The notes: a model not told the origin generated them from the sequence alone. A DNA stretch of 64,000 nucleotides from Chryseobacterium sp. KLBC 52 (GCF_003347605.1 NZ_QDFZ01000007.1:1-64000), one strand, 5' to 3'; positions 8,666 through 17,984 are shown, numbered from the stretch's first letter. Made by a program: numbers and translations.

Positions 8666-9228
8666 GAATTTATAGTTTGTTTGTTGATCACTTTTTTGGC
8701 GAGTGCACCAAATATCACTCCCAATAAAGATCCAACAAACGCCCCCACCAAAATATCTATCGGGAAATGCACTCCTAAATATATACGGCTGTAGGAAACC
8801 ACTATAGCCCACACAAATATAGCATATGGAAACCATTTAAGCTTATTTTTTAATAAAATACTTAAAAAGGCAGCCAAAAAGAATGTATTGGAAGCATGAG
8901 CAGAATAAAACCCAAACTGTCCACCACATTTCACGATTCTCATGTGATGCTCCAGCGTAGGATCATGACAAGGTCTCAACCTTGCCACACCATATTTAAA
9001 GACACTGGCCAACTGATCAGAAACCGTTGCCCCAATAGCCAGAAATATAAGAATAAAAACTAATGATCTTAGTTGATAATTTTTGTATAAAAAATAAAGA
9101 AATATAATATAAAGAGGTACCCAGATCCAGGTACTGGAAATCAGCATCCAGAACTGGTCGAAAGATGAATCCCCCAAATTGTTAAGGTAAAGAAATACCT
9201 TCTTATCTTCCTGAATGATTTCCTCCAT
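8662..9228 (-). CDS. PAP2-family membrane phosphatase
   Basis: This 188-residue membrane protein has the three phosphatase motifs in order: KYGVARLRP (motif 1), YSAHASN (motif 2, with the general acid His), and SRIYLGVHFPID (motif 3, with the nucleophile His). Four or five hydrophobic helices surround them. Enzymes of this family dephosphorylate undecaprenyl pyrophosphate, phosphatidylglycerol phosphate or lipid A at the outer face of the inner membrane; which substrate applies cannot be told here. Motif 2 has YSAH where PSGH is usual, a tolerated variant in many homologues. It lies between tatA (2-base gap) and the TPR gene (4-base overlap). Confidence 0.9.
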   Translation of the reverse strand: MEEIIQEDKKVFLYLNNLGDSSFDQFWMLISSTWIWVPLYIIFLYFLYKNYQLRSLVFILIFLAIGATVSDQLASVFKYGVARLRPCHDPTLEHHMRIVKCGGQFGFYSAHASNTFFLAAFLSILLKNKLKWFPYAIFVWAIVVSYSRIYLGVHFPIDILVGAFVGSLLGVIFGALAKKVINKQTINS

Positions 9229-9230
9229 AC

Positions 9231-9572
9231 TTATCTGCTTACAGGTCCTTCGTAAGTCTCATCATCTGCCGGTTTCGGTTTTGGAGGCTCATTAGAGACC
9301 ACTGAAGAAGGTTCCGTCAGAATATCTTTTTGGATATCATTCATAGGGTTGAAATCCTTGGCAGCGTCTTTTACCTTCTCAATCTCACGTTTGATTTCAG
9401 AAACAGGATTATCCGTTTCCTTCATGATTTCAGTTTTGATATCTTCCACTGCTCCACGCATTTTTCTAACGCCTGCACCTAAGTCACGCGCAATCTGAGG
9501 CAGTTTATCCGGACCGAATAATACAACGATTGCAATGGCAATGAGTGCCATTTCTCCAATGCTTAATTCCAT
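9231..9572 (-). CDS. tatA: Sec-independent (Tat) translocase subunit TatA/E
   Basis: The 113-residue protein has the TatA plan: a short N-terminal membrane helix (residues about 4-20, IGEMALIAIAIVVLFGPDKLP), the FGPDKLP hinge, an amphipathic helix beginning IARDLGAGVRKMRG, and a polar, proline-rich tail. TatA oligomers form the pore that exports folded proteins. It is the first gene of a three-gene minus-strand operon with PAP2 phosphatase and TPR genes; no tatC is in the window. Confidence 0.92.
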   Translation of the reverse strand: MELSIGEMALIAIAIVVLFGPDKLPQIARDLGAGVRKMRGAVEDIKTEIMKETDNPVSEIKREIEKVKDAAKDFNPMNDIQKDILTEPSSVVSNEPPKPKPADDETYEGPVSR

Positions 9573-9650
9573 GGCGTAAAATTACGAAAGATTATTGCAT
9601 TTATAGACTGTAAACTAAAAATTTAAACAAATTTTAAGATTTTATAATGA

Positions 9651-9945
9651 AGTTCAGGATTCAAGGTTCAAGGTTCAAAGTTTAATGTTTAATGTTTTGT
9701 GGGCGGGTTGCGGGTTTCGAGATTATTTTGTTGCAGGTTGCTTGGTGAAGAGTTTTTGGCGTTGGTACAAGGGACGAGGTGCTGGTTCTTTTTATTCCTG
9801 TTTACCCACAAACTTTAAACCAAGAACCCTGAACCCTCAAACCCTCAAACTCTCAAACCCTCAAACTCTCAAACTCTCAAACTCTCAAACTCTCAAACTC
9901 TCCCACTCTCAAACTTAGCTACCTGACATCCGCAACCCGCAACCT
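9651..9945. repeat. Bipartite G-rich/C-rich word repeat with arms in inverted arrangement
   Basis: The left arm (about 9651-9790) has GGTTCAAGG, TTCAAAGTTTAA and GCGGGTTGCGGG; the right arm (9805-9945) has AAACTTTAAACC, AACCCTGAACCC and CCGCAACCCGCAACC, loosely the reverse complement. It fills most of the 466-base gap between tatA and the lipoprotein gene. A 77-codon ORF across it (9685-9918) is repeat-encoded and not believed. Confidence 0.6.
9834..9913 (+). repeat. Ten-copy octamer tandem repeat (C[C/T]CTCAAA)
   Basis: From 9834 ten consecutive 8-base units follow: CCCTCAAA or CTCTCAAA, with one degenerate copy (CTCTCCCA at 9898-9905). The array lies inside the C-rich arm of the larger repeat and about 125 bases before the ATG of the lipoprotein gene at 10039. 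Such an array could change length by slippage. Confidence 0.9.
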
Positions 9946-10038
9946 CGATTTATTAATTAACAAATATTTAATTCAAAACAAAGAGAATTACATAACAATT
10001 CTGTATATTTATAACACACAACCAAATAAATATTAATT

Positions 10039-10983
10039 ATGAAAAAACTAGTGACTACTTTTAAAGTTTTCGCCCTGTTATCGGTAATGGCACTTCACAG
10101 CTGCCAGAATGAAAACAATGAAATGAACCAACAGGAAGCGGTTCAGGCTAAGACAACCATCGATGAGCTGAAAAAAGAAATTACTCCTTCTTCTTCTCAG
10201 ATTGTTCCTGACGCGGTACAACTTCAACTGAATGAATCCACCAAAAATCTTGAAACCTATTTAAAAAATGATTTACAGATTGTTGGTGTAACTGTACTTG
10301 GGAAAATTTCAACCCAACAAGGGGTAGAACTTTCCAAAAAACTGATTACAGATAAAGATCAGTTCATTGCATCCGGAAATATTATGGATCCATCTTCTGT
10401 AAAAATCGGAAAAATTGGAGATTTGTATCATGGTGAGGATTTAACAATCGCCCGACAAGGATTAAATGAAGCCATCACTGAGCAAGTAAAACCCGGCACC
10501 CAGGTTATGGAAGTAACATGGAGCGGCAAAAACGGAAAATTTACCACCTTATGTTTTTATGGCGACTCAGGAATTATCTGGGATAATATCTTCGGAGGTC
10601 TTGTGATGATGGACACCCGTGGAAATTCAGAAGCATCTGACCAAGCTTCTAAAGTAGCATCCAAATGGTATAAACAGTGGTGGACAGCCAACTGGCTATG
10701 GGGATCTAAACGAGGTGAAGCAGGATATCAGATTACTATTTATTATTCAGGATCTACAGTTTCCAATGCGGATGTAAGCGATTGGGGATATATCAGTTTA
10801 GGAAAAGCAAAAAGCGAAAGTAAGATCACAAAAAGAACCGGAGCTTATGGGCAGTGCCGTTATGCACTGGGACTTTGTACCCCTACAGGTTCTTTAAGCT
10901 TTAACTCAACCAATTTCTCGGTATCATTCTCCGGATTGGGCAGTAATATTGTAAGTAACGGGACAAAATCCCTTTATCCATAG
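10039..10983 (+). CDS. Lipoprotein of unknown function, Trp-rich C-terminal half
   Basis: I do not recognise this 314-residue protein. It starts with a lipoprotein signal ending in LHSC (lipobox Cys near residue 22), followed by a charged, low-complexity linker, as in Bacteroidetes surface lipoproteins. The N-terminal half is polar and helical. The C-terminal half (about 205-314) is dense in aromatic residues (KWYKQWWTANWLWGSKRG, DWGYISLG) and has a CRYALGLC pair of cysteines that may form a disulfide, then a Ser/Thr/Phe/Asn-rich beta tail. A strong terminator follows at 11012-11043. Upstream is a tandem octamer array. No homologous neighbour hints at function. Confidence 0.75.
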   Translation: MKKLVTTFKVFALLSVMALHSCQNENNEMNQQEAVQAKTTIDELKKEITPSSSQIVPDAVQLQLNESTKNLETYLKNDLQIVGVTVLGKISTQQGVELSKKLITDKDQFIASGNIMDPSSVKIGKIGDLYHGEDLTIARQGLNEAITEQVKPGTQVMEVTWSGKNGKFTTLCFYGDSGIIWDNIFGGLVMMDTRGNSEASDQASKVASKWYKQWWTANWLWGSKRGEAGYQITIYYSGSTVSNADVSDWGYISLGKAKSESKITKRTGAYGQCRYALGLCTPTGSLSFNSTNFSVSFSGLGSNIVSNGTKSLYP

Positions 10984-11011
10984 TTATTTTCATAAAAATC
11001 AGATTTTAATC

Positions 11012-11043
11012 AAAACGGGAAGCTCAGTGAGCTTCCCGTTTAT
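11012..11043. terminator. Bidirectional rho-independent terminator
   Basis: A 14-bp perfect stem (AAACGGGAAGCTCA / TGAGCTTCCCGTTT) with a tiny loop, flanked by A and T runs, lies between the convergent lipoprotein and acetyltransferase genes. Confidence 0.85.
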
Positions 11044-11058
11044 TATATTTTATAAGTC

Positions 11059-11862
11059 TTACCAGATTCTGACTTTTGACTTCAACGCTTCTATTGCATT
11101 TTCTTTAAGCCCAAAGGTATTAATCAATATTTCATAGAGCTGTATATCATTTTCTATCGTTACAGATTCCTTTTCACCATCACCGGAACGTATATTCAGC
11201 ACATGATCTGTATACGTATAGCGGGCATTCTCATCTACTTTTGAAAGAATCAGTCTGTTCTTAAAATGAGAATCCGGATGAGTAGACAAATACCAGTTGG
11301 CAATATCAAGGTCAACAGGTTCTACATGTTCAGGAATAAACCGGTATACCGGAAGCCATTGCTCCTTCCACATCCAAAGTGTATAGGTTTCTTCTTTATG
11401 GGAAACTTTAAACATTCCGTTGGGTGTTTGCTGCTGCTCTTCTTCATTTAAAAGTACAGGTGCAGTGAGCGTGGCTGTTCCAAATCCACAATCTGCCACA
11501 TATTGATCTCCATCAAAATCGACAATAAGCAAAAGGTGAGTCTGTGCAGCAATACTATCCTCCTGCCTTCCCCACACTACCCTTCCAAGCTGGAGTTTGA
11601 TGTTGAAGCCTAAGGATTTTAAAACTTCACTTAAAAGCAGATTCTGTTCATAACAATATCCGCCTCTGGATTCAATAACCAACTTTCTGAAAATATCATC
11701 TACATTCAAAGAAGGAACAATACCTGTATAAGAATCAATATTCTCAAAGGGAATATATTTGGGATGGAGCTGATGTATTCTTTTCAATGTCTCCATACTC
11801 AATTCCGGAGTTCCGGAGAAATGAATCCGTTCAAAATACTTTTCCAGATCTGCTGTATTCAT
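11059..11862 (-). CDS. Arylamine N-acetyltransferase (NAT)
   Basis: The 267-residue cytoplasmic enzyme transfers acetyl from acetyl-CoA to arylamines or hydrazines by a ping-pong mechanism. The Cys-His-Asp triad is present: C70 in RGGYCYEQN, H109 in AQTHLLLIV and D124 in YVADCGFG. The N-terminal LEKYFERIHFSG also fits the family. Length is normal (NATs are about 250-290 residues). It is a single gene converging on the lipoprotein gene. The physiological substrate is unknown. Confidence 0.92.
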   Translation of the reverse strand: MNTADLEKYFERIHFSGTPELSMETLKRIHQLHPKYIPFENIDSYTGIVPSLNVDDIFRKLVIESRGGYCYEQNLLLSEVLKSLGFNIKLQLGRVVWGRQEDSIAAQTHLLLIVDFDGDQYVADCGFGTATLTAPVLLNEEEQQQTPNGMFKVSHKEETYTLWMWKEQWLPVYRFIPEHVEPVDLDIANWYLSTHPDSHFKNRLILSKVDENARYTYTDHVLNIRSGDGEKESVTIENDIQLYEILINTFGLKENAIEALKSKVRIW

Positions 11863-11970
11863 AATTTGGTTTTTCCTGTTTCAACAATGAGTAAAACTAT
11901 TTCACTCCTGTAAAATTATTCAAAGATATAACGCAAAATCATCTATATCTCATCAATAGAACAAATCTAT

Positions 11971-13224
11971 TTAATGAAAATCTTTTTTTGAAGTCACATC
12001 AACTAAATTTTTATTTTTCTTCTGAAAAGCAGAATAGGTAATTACCACACTGACCGCCATTAAAATAAAAGCTAAAAAGAAAGGTGCACCGGAAAATTTG
12101 AACGGCGCTTCATCATGCGTAAAATAGTAAAATAAATTGGTCATCATCGGAGGTCCGATAATGGATGTGGCACTCATTAAGCTCGTCAATGCTCCCTGAA
12201 GTTCACCCTGTTCATTAGAGGGAACACTTTTCGTGATGACAGACTGTAAAGCCGGTCCACAGATTCCTCCTAAACAGTAAGGTACCAGAAACACAAACAT
12301 CATCCAGCCTTCTGAAGCAAAAGCAAATAACAGCATTCCTACAGCGTAGAAAGCCAATCCGTAATAAATACTTTTCTGCTCTCCCAATCTTGGAGTCGTA
12401 TATCTGATAAGCCCGCCCTGTACAAGGCCAACCAACAAACCTACTACTCCTAATGAGATCCCCACCATTCTTTCTGTCCAGCTGAACTTATACATGGTAA
12501 AGAAACTCCAGTTACTCTGTACAGCATGACCTGCAATGTAGATTAAGATCAATGAAACAATCAAACCTGAAATTTCAGGATGTTTTCCTAAAAATTTAAA
12601 TGAACCAATAGGGTTGGCACGTTTCCAGTCGAATCCTCTTCTTTTATCTTTATCCAAACTTTCAGGAAGGATGAAGTATCCATACAGGAAATTAAGCAGA
12701 CACAAGCCCGCAGCAGCATAGAAAGGAACTCTGGCGCCATAATGTCCAAGAACTCCGCCCAGAACCGGTCCTATGATAAATCCGAGCCCAAAAGCAGCCC
12801 CTATCAGTCCGAAATTCTTAGCTCTGTCTTCATCTGTGGAAATATCTGCAATGTAAGCACTGGCCGTGGTGACACTCGCACCCGTAATCCCTGCGATAAT
12901 CCTTCCCAAAAACAACCACCAGATGGTGGGAGCCAGTGCAAGGAAAATATAATCTACTGCAAATCCGAAAAGAGAAATCAGAATGATGGGTCTTCGTCCG
13001 TATTTGTCACTAAGGTTTCCTACTAAAGGAGAGAAAATAAATTGGGTAAATGCATAGGCAAATCCCAGCCAGCCTCCATATTTTGCAGCCTCACTGATAT
13101 CTGCGTGAATAAGTTCCTCAATTAATTTGGGAACAACAGGAATGATAATCCCCCATCCCGTAATATCGATCAGTAAAGTAATAAATATGAAGCCTATAGC
13201 CGCTTTTTTCTTTGAATTTTCCAT
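11971..13224 (-). CDS. MFS transporter, TCR/Tet type
   Basis: This 417-residue protein has 12 hydrophobic segments and the motif A of the drug:H+ antiporter-1 family after helix 2 ([20 protein letters not shown]). Helices 4-5 carry [23 protein letters not shown] and [16 protein letters not shown] (motif C), as in Tet(A)-like exporters. Flavobacteria carry chromosomal members of this branch that are not acquired tetracycline genes, and nothing here (no mobile element, no TetR beside it) suggests a resistance cassette. Substrate is therefore left open; proton-driven drug or metabolite efflux is the inference. Confidence 0.85.
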   Translation of the reverse strand: MENSKKKAAIGFIFITLLIDITGWGIIIPVVPKLIEELIHADISEAAKYGGWLGFAYAFTQFIFSPLVGNLSDKYGRRPIILISLFGFAVDYIFLALAPTIWWLFLGRIIAGITGASVTTASAYIADISTDEDRAKNFGLIGAAFGLGFIIGPVLGGVLGHYGARVPFYAAAGLCLLNFLYGYFILPESLDKDKRRGFDWKRANPIGSFKFLGKHPEISGLIVSLILIYIAGHAVQSNWSFFTMYKFSWTERMVGISLGVVGLLVGLVQGGLIRYTTPRLGEQKSIYYGLAFYAVGMLLFAFASEGWMMFVFLVPYCLGGICGPALQSVITKSVPSNEQGELQGALTSLMSATSIIGPPMMTNLFYYFTHDEAPFKFSGAPFFLAFILMAVSVVITYSAFQKKNKNLVDVTSKKDFH

Positions 13225-13262
13225 GATGGTGCAAAATTAATCAAATCTGAAAAATAATGATT

Positions 13263-13322
13263 CTAAATTATGATATGAATAGTTAATATGATTATTAAAA
13301 AAAGTAAAGCCAACATGATCAT
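13263..13322 (-). CDS. Possible hydrophobic micropeptide (19 aa)
   Basis: Between secDF and the MFS gene the minus strand reads MIMLALLFLIIILTIHIII and stops; almost every residue is hydrophobic, so it would be one membrane segment. The frame is open upstream through a basic stretch (KSKSKNKGYLF) as far as an in-frame stop near the end of secDF, but without an ATG. It lies downstream of the secDF terminator. No family match is known to me; it may be chance in AT-rich DNA. Confidence 0.2.
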   Translation of the reverse strand: MIMLALLFLIIILTIHIII

Positions 13323-13359
13323 GAATAGGTAACCTTTGTTTTTTGACTTTGATTTAAGA

Positions 13360-13390
13360 AAAAGGCCGTCTCTTTCGAAACGGCCCTTAC
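13360..13390 (-). terminator. Rho-independent terminator of secDF
   Basis: On the minus strand GGGCCGTTTCGAAAGAGACGGCC folds into a stem (GGCCGTTTC / GAGACGGCC type) followed by TTTTTCTT, 20 bases after the secDF stop. Confidence 0.75.
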
Positions 13391-13409
13391 TAATTTATTG
13401 TAGTTTGTA

Positions 13410-16319
13410 TTACTTTGAAGCAAGCTCTTCTTTAGCAGAAGTGGATTTTCCATGTACCTCTTCTTCTTTTCCTGTTTTAAGGAAGTCGTAAGCAATTGCA
13501 GACGCAATAAAGATGGATGAGTAAGTACCGAATCCAATACCGATTAACATCGCAAACATGAATCCTCTTAAGTTATCACCACCGAAAATGAAGATCGCAA
13601 GGATCACCAGAATCGTAGTAAATGAAGTGTTGAATGTTCTACCCAATGTACTTGAAATAGAGTCATCAAACAGACCTGCTAATGTTAAAGATTTTTTCTC
13701 TCTCAGGTATTCTCTGATTCTGTCGAAGATAATTACCGTATCGTTGATTGAGTAACCTAATACAGTAAGAATCGCAGCGATGAAATCCTGGTTGATCTCC
13801 ATGTTGAACGGCATATATTTGTGAAGCAATGAATAGGCTCCTAAAATAATTACCGCATCGTGGAATAGAGCAGCAACTGCTCCAAGAGAGAACTGCCATT
13901 TTCTAAATCTTACAAGAATATAGATGAAGATCATTGCTAATGCCGCTAATACCGCATAGATACCGTGTGTCTGGATATCATCAGCAACAGAAGGTCCTAC
14001 TTTCTCGGAAGAAATGATTCCTGCGTGGTCTTTATCAGCAGATTTGAAATCTTTCAATGTAGTTCCTGCCGGTAAGTTTGATTTTAAACCTTCGAATAAT
14101 TTCTGTTCGATAATCTGGTCAGCTTTCAAAGATTCGTCTTCGATAAGGTAATCGGTAGAAATCTTTAATTGTTTGTTGTTTCCGAAAGTTTTAGCTTCTA
14201 CAGAAGAGTTCTTACCATCTTCCGTTTTGAATAATGCTACTAGTTTTTCTTCAACATCTTCAGCTTTTACATCTTTATCAAATCTTACCACATAGTTTCT
14301 ACCACCGGTAAAGTCGATACCGTATTTGAAACCGTGCGTTGCGATTGAAATCACACAAATAACGGTAAGAACAGCAGAAACGATGTAAGCATATTTTCTC
14401 TTTCCGATGAAATCGATCCAGGTATTTCTGAATAGGTTCTTCGTAGCCGGAGTCCAAACAGAAAGTCCTTTTCCTTTATTTAATCTTGAGAAGATCATTA
14501 CTCTTGAAAGCAATACAGACGTAAATAATGTCATTAAGATACCGATCATCAACGTCAATGCAAAACCTTTAATAGGTCCTGTTCCGAAGAAGAACAATAC
14601 AACTGCCGTTAAGAAAGTCGTTGTGTGACCATCGATAATCGCATTTAATGCATGTTTGAAACCATCTTTGTAAGCTTCAAGGATACTTTTCCCAGCGAAT
14701 AATTCTTCTTTAGTTCTTTCATAAATGATAACGTTTGTATCGACCGCTACTGCCATCGTCAAAACGATACCCGCGATACCTGGAAGCGTAAGGGTAAAGT
14801 CACCCGAATCCATAATACCGAAAATATAGAATAAGTTGATCACCATTGCAATTACCGCATATACACCAGCTCCACCATAGTAGAAAATGATATAAACAAT
14901 GATAATAGCGAATGCAATAATGAACGACATTAAACCAGAATCAATAGCCTCTTGTCCTAAAGACGGACCTACAACGGTAGCCTGAACTACTTTTGCACCT
15001 GCAGGCAATTTACCAGCACCTAACACGTCTACCAGTTCTTTAGCTTCTTCCTGAGAGAAGTTACCAGAGATCTGAGTTCTACCGTTAGGGATAGCATTTA
15101 CAACGTTAGGAGCTGTGTATACTCTGTTATCAAGAGTTACGGCAACCGGTTTTCCAACGTTTTTCTCAGTTAATGTTTTCCATTCTTTTGCTCCTTTAGA
15201 GTCCATCTGCATATCTACCACTACTCTGCTTAGTTCATCGTAGCTGATCGCAGCAGTTTCCACAGCACCGTCTACCGGAGCTTTCTGGTTGATGTTACCT
15301 CTGATCGCATACAATACCAAGCTTTCGCTATCTGTAGCTTCAGGTTTGTAACCCCACATGAACTGTGTATATTTAATGTTAGCCGGACGTAAAGACTGAC
15401 CTACTTTGCTGTTTAAGATTTTGTTTACAACTGCAGTATCAGATAATTTTACGTTAGCAACACCATTTGTTCTTAATTTGTCAAGCTGTAAAAGGCTCAT
15501 GAAGTTCACATTCTTTGCCACTCCCATAGAATCTCCTTTTGTAGCAACCATAGTTGTCAAAGTCTGGAAATAAGGTGCAATTTCAGGAACCTGCTGTACT
15601 TCCCAGAACTGAAGTTTTGCAGAAGTCTGAAGCATTTTCTTCACTTTATCGATGTCCTTCATACCAGGCATTTCCACAGAAATTCTCGCTGTACCAGGTA
15701 CTCTCTGAACGTTTGGCTGGATGGCTCCAAGCTTATCAATTCTCGTTCTGATTACCTCGAAAGCTGTTCCTACAGACGCATCGATTTTTCTTTTAACAAT
15801 GCTTTTCACCTGCTCATCAGGCGTGTTGTACTTCACCTCAGTAAGGGTTGTGTTTCCGAAAATTTCCGGATCTGCCAACTTCAGGTTGGTACCTTTAGCT
15901 TTGTTAATTACATCGAACTGCTCGAAGAAGTTGTCGATGTAAGGTTTAGTAGAATTCTTCTGTGCTTCATCAGTTTTGTTTAAAGCCTCAATAAGAACAG
16001 GATTGGTAGAATAATTGGTTAAATCATTCACAAGATCTCTCTGGTTGATTTCCAAAAGAACGTTGATCCCTCCTTTCAAGTCAAGACCAAGTTTCATTTC
16101 CTTGTCTTTGGCTTTAGTGTAATAAAGTTTTGTGAATCCTAAATTCAAAGTATCCTTAGAAAGTCTTGCGATTTCTTTCTGATACTTCTCCGGATTATCT
16201 CCTGCAATAGCAGTCGCCTGCTTTTCAATTTTGCTGGCGTACCATGTTGGTAATAGCTCGTTTAAGCAAATCAACCCTAGTACAATAGCGACAATTGTAA
16301 TAAGTCCTTTTCCTTGCAT
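13410..16319 (-). CDS. secDF: Protein translocase subunit SecDF (fused)
   Basis: At 969 residues this is a natural SecD-SecF fusion, the usual form in Bacteroidetes. It uses the proton motive force to help pull proteins across the inner membrane after SecYEG. SecD covers about 1-620, with the D1 motif LGLDLKGG at 77-84, a long periplasmic domain, the TARISVEMPG and GRTQISGNF blocks, and six helices including TMAVAVDTNVIIYER. SecF covers about 640-969, with YGIDFTGGRNYVVRF and YSINDTVIIFDRIRE. A terminator follows the gene. No other Sec gene lies nearby. Confidence 0.97.
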   Translation of the reverse strand: MQGKGLITIVAIVLGLICLNELLPTWYASKIEKQATAIAGDNPEKYQKEIARLSKDTLNLGFTKLYYTKAKDKEMKLGLDLKGGINVLLEINQRDLVNDLTNYSTNPVLIEALNKTDEAQKNSTKPYIDNFFEQFDVINKAKGTNLKLADPEIFGNTTLTEVKYNTPDEQVKSIVKRKIDASVGTAFEVIRTRIDKLGAIQPNVQRVPGTARISVEMPGMKDIDKVKKMLQTSAKLQFWEVQQVPEIAPYFQTLTTMVATKGDSMGVAKNVNFMSLLQLDKLRTNGVANVKLSDTAVVNKILNSKVGQSLRPANIKYTQFMWGYKPEATDSESLVLYAIRGNINQKAPVDGAVETAAISYDELSRVVVDMQMDSKGAKEWKTLTEKNVGKPVAVTLDNRVYTAPNVVNAIPNGRTQISGNFSQEEAKELVDVLGAGKLPAGAKVVQATVVGPSLGQEAIDSGLMSFIIAFAIIIVYIIFYYGGAGVYAVIAMVINLFYIFGIMDSGDFTLTLPGIAGIVLTMAVAVDTNVIIYERTKEELFAGKSILEAYKDGFKHALNAIIDGHTTTFLTAVVLFFFGTGPIKGFALTLMIGILMTLFTSVLLSRVMIFSRLNKGKGLSVWTPATKNLFRNTWIDFIGKRKYAYIVSAVLTVICVISIATHGFKYGIDFTGGRNYVVRFDKDVKAEDVEEKLVALFKTEDGKNSSVEAKTFGNNKQLKISTDYLIEDESLKADQIIEQKLFEGLKSNLPAGTTLKDFKSADKDHAGIISSEKVGPSVADDIQTHGIYAVLAALAMIFIYILVRFRKWQFSLGAVAALFHDAVIILGAYSLLHKYMPFNMEINQDFIAAILTVLGYSINDTVIIFDRIREYLREKKSLTLAGLFDDSISSTLGRTFNTSFTTILVILAIFIFGGDNLRGFMFAMLIGIGFGTYSSIFIASAIAYDFLKTGKEEEVHGKSTSAKEELASK

Positions 16320-16535
16320 TTTGTTATAACTACGTTAAATTAAGTCGGCAAATATAATGATTTTCTTGTATTTTATGAATTTTTAACAACAGAAATGGTT
16401 TATTTCCAGATATATTGGTATCGTGATTTCTATTTAAGATTTAACAATTTTTTCATACTATCATAATGAAGTCTTCAAAATCGATTGGTATAAAATTTTC
16501 ATTTACTTTTCCAACACACTAACTCTCAAAATATT

Positions 16536-17903
16536 ATGAAAAAATTACTTTTTAGTATCAGTATTTTTTCTTCCTTAATTGTTAATTCTCAAAGCATTAA
16601 TTTGGAAGAATTTGCTACAGGACTTACCAGCCCTGTAGAGATTACGAACGCCAATGACAGCCGGCTTTTTGTGGTTCAACAGGACGGCATCATTAAAATT
16701 ATTCAACCCAATGGGACAATTAACACAACCAACTTTCTGAATATCGGATCAAAAATTACTTTCGGAGGTGAAAGAGGCCTTCTCGGTCTTGCCTTTCATC
16801 CTCAATACTCTGCCAACGGGTATTTTTTTGTGTATTATAACAATCTTGCAGGCAATATTATTGTTGCCAGGTACAGTGTAAGTTCAACAGATCCAAACGC
16901 AGCAGATCCTGCCTCCGAAAAAATCCTGTTGAATATTCCCAAACCATTCGACAATCACAATGGTGGAAGTATCCATTTTGCCCCTGACGGAAAACTTTGG
17001 ATCATCACCGGAGATGGAGGAAGCGGCGGTGACCCGAATAATAATGCCCAAAATAAAAATGTGTTATTAGGTAAAATGTTGAGAATCGATGTAAATGCTA
17101 CCGGCCCTTACAATATTCCGCCAGACAATCCTTTTGCAGGAGCCGGAGTGGATGGTGCAGACGAGATATGGGCATACGGACTCAGAAATGCATGGAAGTT
17201 TTCTTTTGATCTGACAACCGGCAATGCCATGATTGCAGATGTTGGCCAGGGAGCCATAGAAGAAATCAACAAAATGCCCATTACTACAGCCGGATTAAAT
17301 TATGGCTGGCGATGTTATGAAGGGAATAATGCGTACAATACTGCAGGATGTGCCGGACAGTCTACCATGACCTTCCCTGTTGCCGTATATGACCATTCTG
17401 GCGGGAAATGTTCCATCACAGGCGGCTACGTCTACAGAGGAACCCAATACCCGTCCCTTCAGGGGAAATATTTCTTTGCAGACTATTGTTCTTCTCAGAT
17501 CGGAATGCTGGATACCAATAATGCCATTACGTGGACGACTCCTTATTCCGGAAATAACTTTTCTACATTCGGAGAAGATTATCAAAAAGGATTGTATGTA
17601 GCAGATTTAACCAATGGAAAAATTTTCAAAATATCTACAGGAACTTTAGGAACTAGTGAAAATACTTTAGGAACAGTAAAAGTTTATCCTAATCCTGCTT
17701 CCAAGGAAATTTTCATTGATGGGGTGAAAGATAAAAGAGCAAACCTGGAAATCATCAGTGCGGAGGGAAGAAAAGTGATGGAAACGGATCAGATTACTAA
17801 TGGCAAAGGAATTAATATTTCAGGGATTCCTGCCGGAGTGTATTATATTAATCTGAAATCCGGGGACCTGAAATCATATAGTCAGAAATTGATTATTAAA
17901 TAG
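16536..17903 (+). CDS. T9SS-exported PQQ-type glucose/sorbosone dehydrogenase
   Basis: The 455-residue protein has a signal peptide ending near VNSQS, a six-bladed beta-propeller of the glucose/sorbosone dehydrogenase family (about 25-370), and a C-terminal type IX secretion sorting domain (about 380-455, VYPNPASKEIFI ... GVYYINL ... YSQKLIIK). Family features include GERGLLGLAFHPQY, DNHNGGSIHFAPDGKLWI and GDGGSGGDP, which in homologues hold PQQ and Ca2+. It probably oxidises aldoses at the cell surface or outside the cell. It stands alone, with a repeat region after it. Confidence 0.9.
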   Translation: MKKLLFSISIFSSLIVNSQSINLEEFATGLTSPVEITNANDSRLFVVQQDGIIKIIQPNGTINTTNFLNIGSKITFGGERGLLGLAFHPQYSANGYFFVYYNNLAGNIIVARYSVSSTDPNAADPASEKILLNIPKPFDNHNGGSIHFAPDGKLWIITGDGGSGGDPNNNAQNKNVLLGKMLRIDVNATGPYNIPPDNPFAGAGVDGADEIWAYGLRNAWKFSFDLTTGNAMIADVGQGAIEEINKMPITTAGLNYGWRCYEGNNAYNTAGCAGQSTMTFPVAVYDHSGGKCSITGGYVYRGTQYPSLQGKYFFADYCSSQIGMLDTNNAITWTTPYSGNNFSTFGEDYQKGLYVADLTNGKIFKISTGTLGTSENTLGTVKVYPNPASKEIFIDGVKDKRANLEIISAEGRKVMETDQITNGKGINISGIPAGVYYINLKSGDLKSYSQKLIIK

Positions 17904-17984
17904 TAGTAGCTGGTCGTAAACGCAAACGAAACGTTAAGGCTTTTACATTCTATAAAAAAGGACCACAAAAGGGTTTCACTAAGC

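Noticed and set aside
8666-8836. N-terminal extension of the TPR protein
   Set aside because: It would overlap the PAP2 gene by about 175 bases, while the ATG at 8665 starts a clear signal peptide and gives an ATGA overlap.
9834-9913. Regular repeat that might be a CRISPR array
   Set aside because: The units are 8 bases with no spacers, so it is a simple tandem repeat.
9685-9918. 77-codon plus-strand ORF with TLKLSN repeats
   Set aside because: It is encoded by the octamer array and word repeat; the repeating peptide follows from the DNA period and there is no independent sign of coding.
11971-13224. Acquired tetracycline-resistance gene
   Set aside because: The MFS protein is of the Tet-like group, but no TetR, integron or transposon is adjacent and base composition matches the neighbours.
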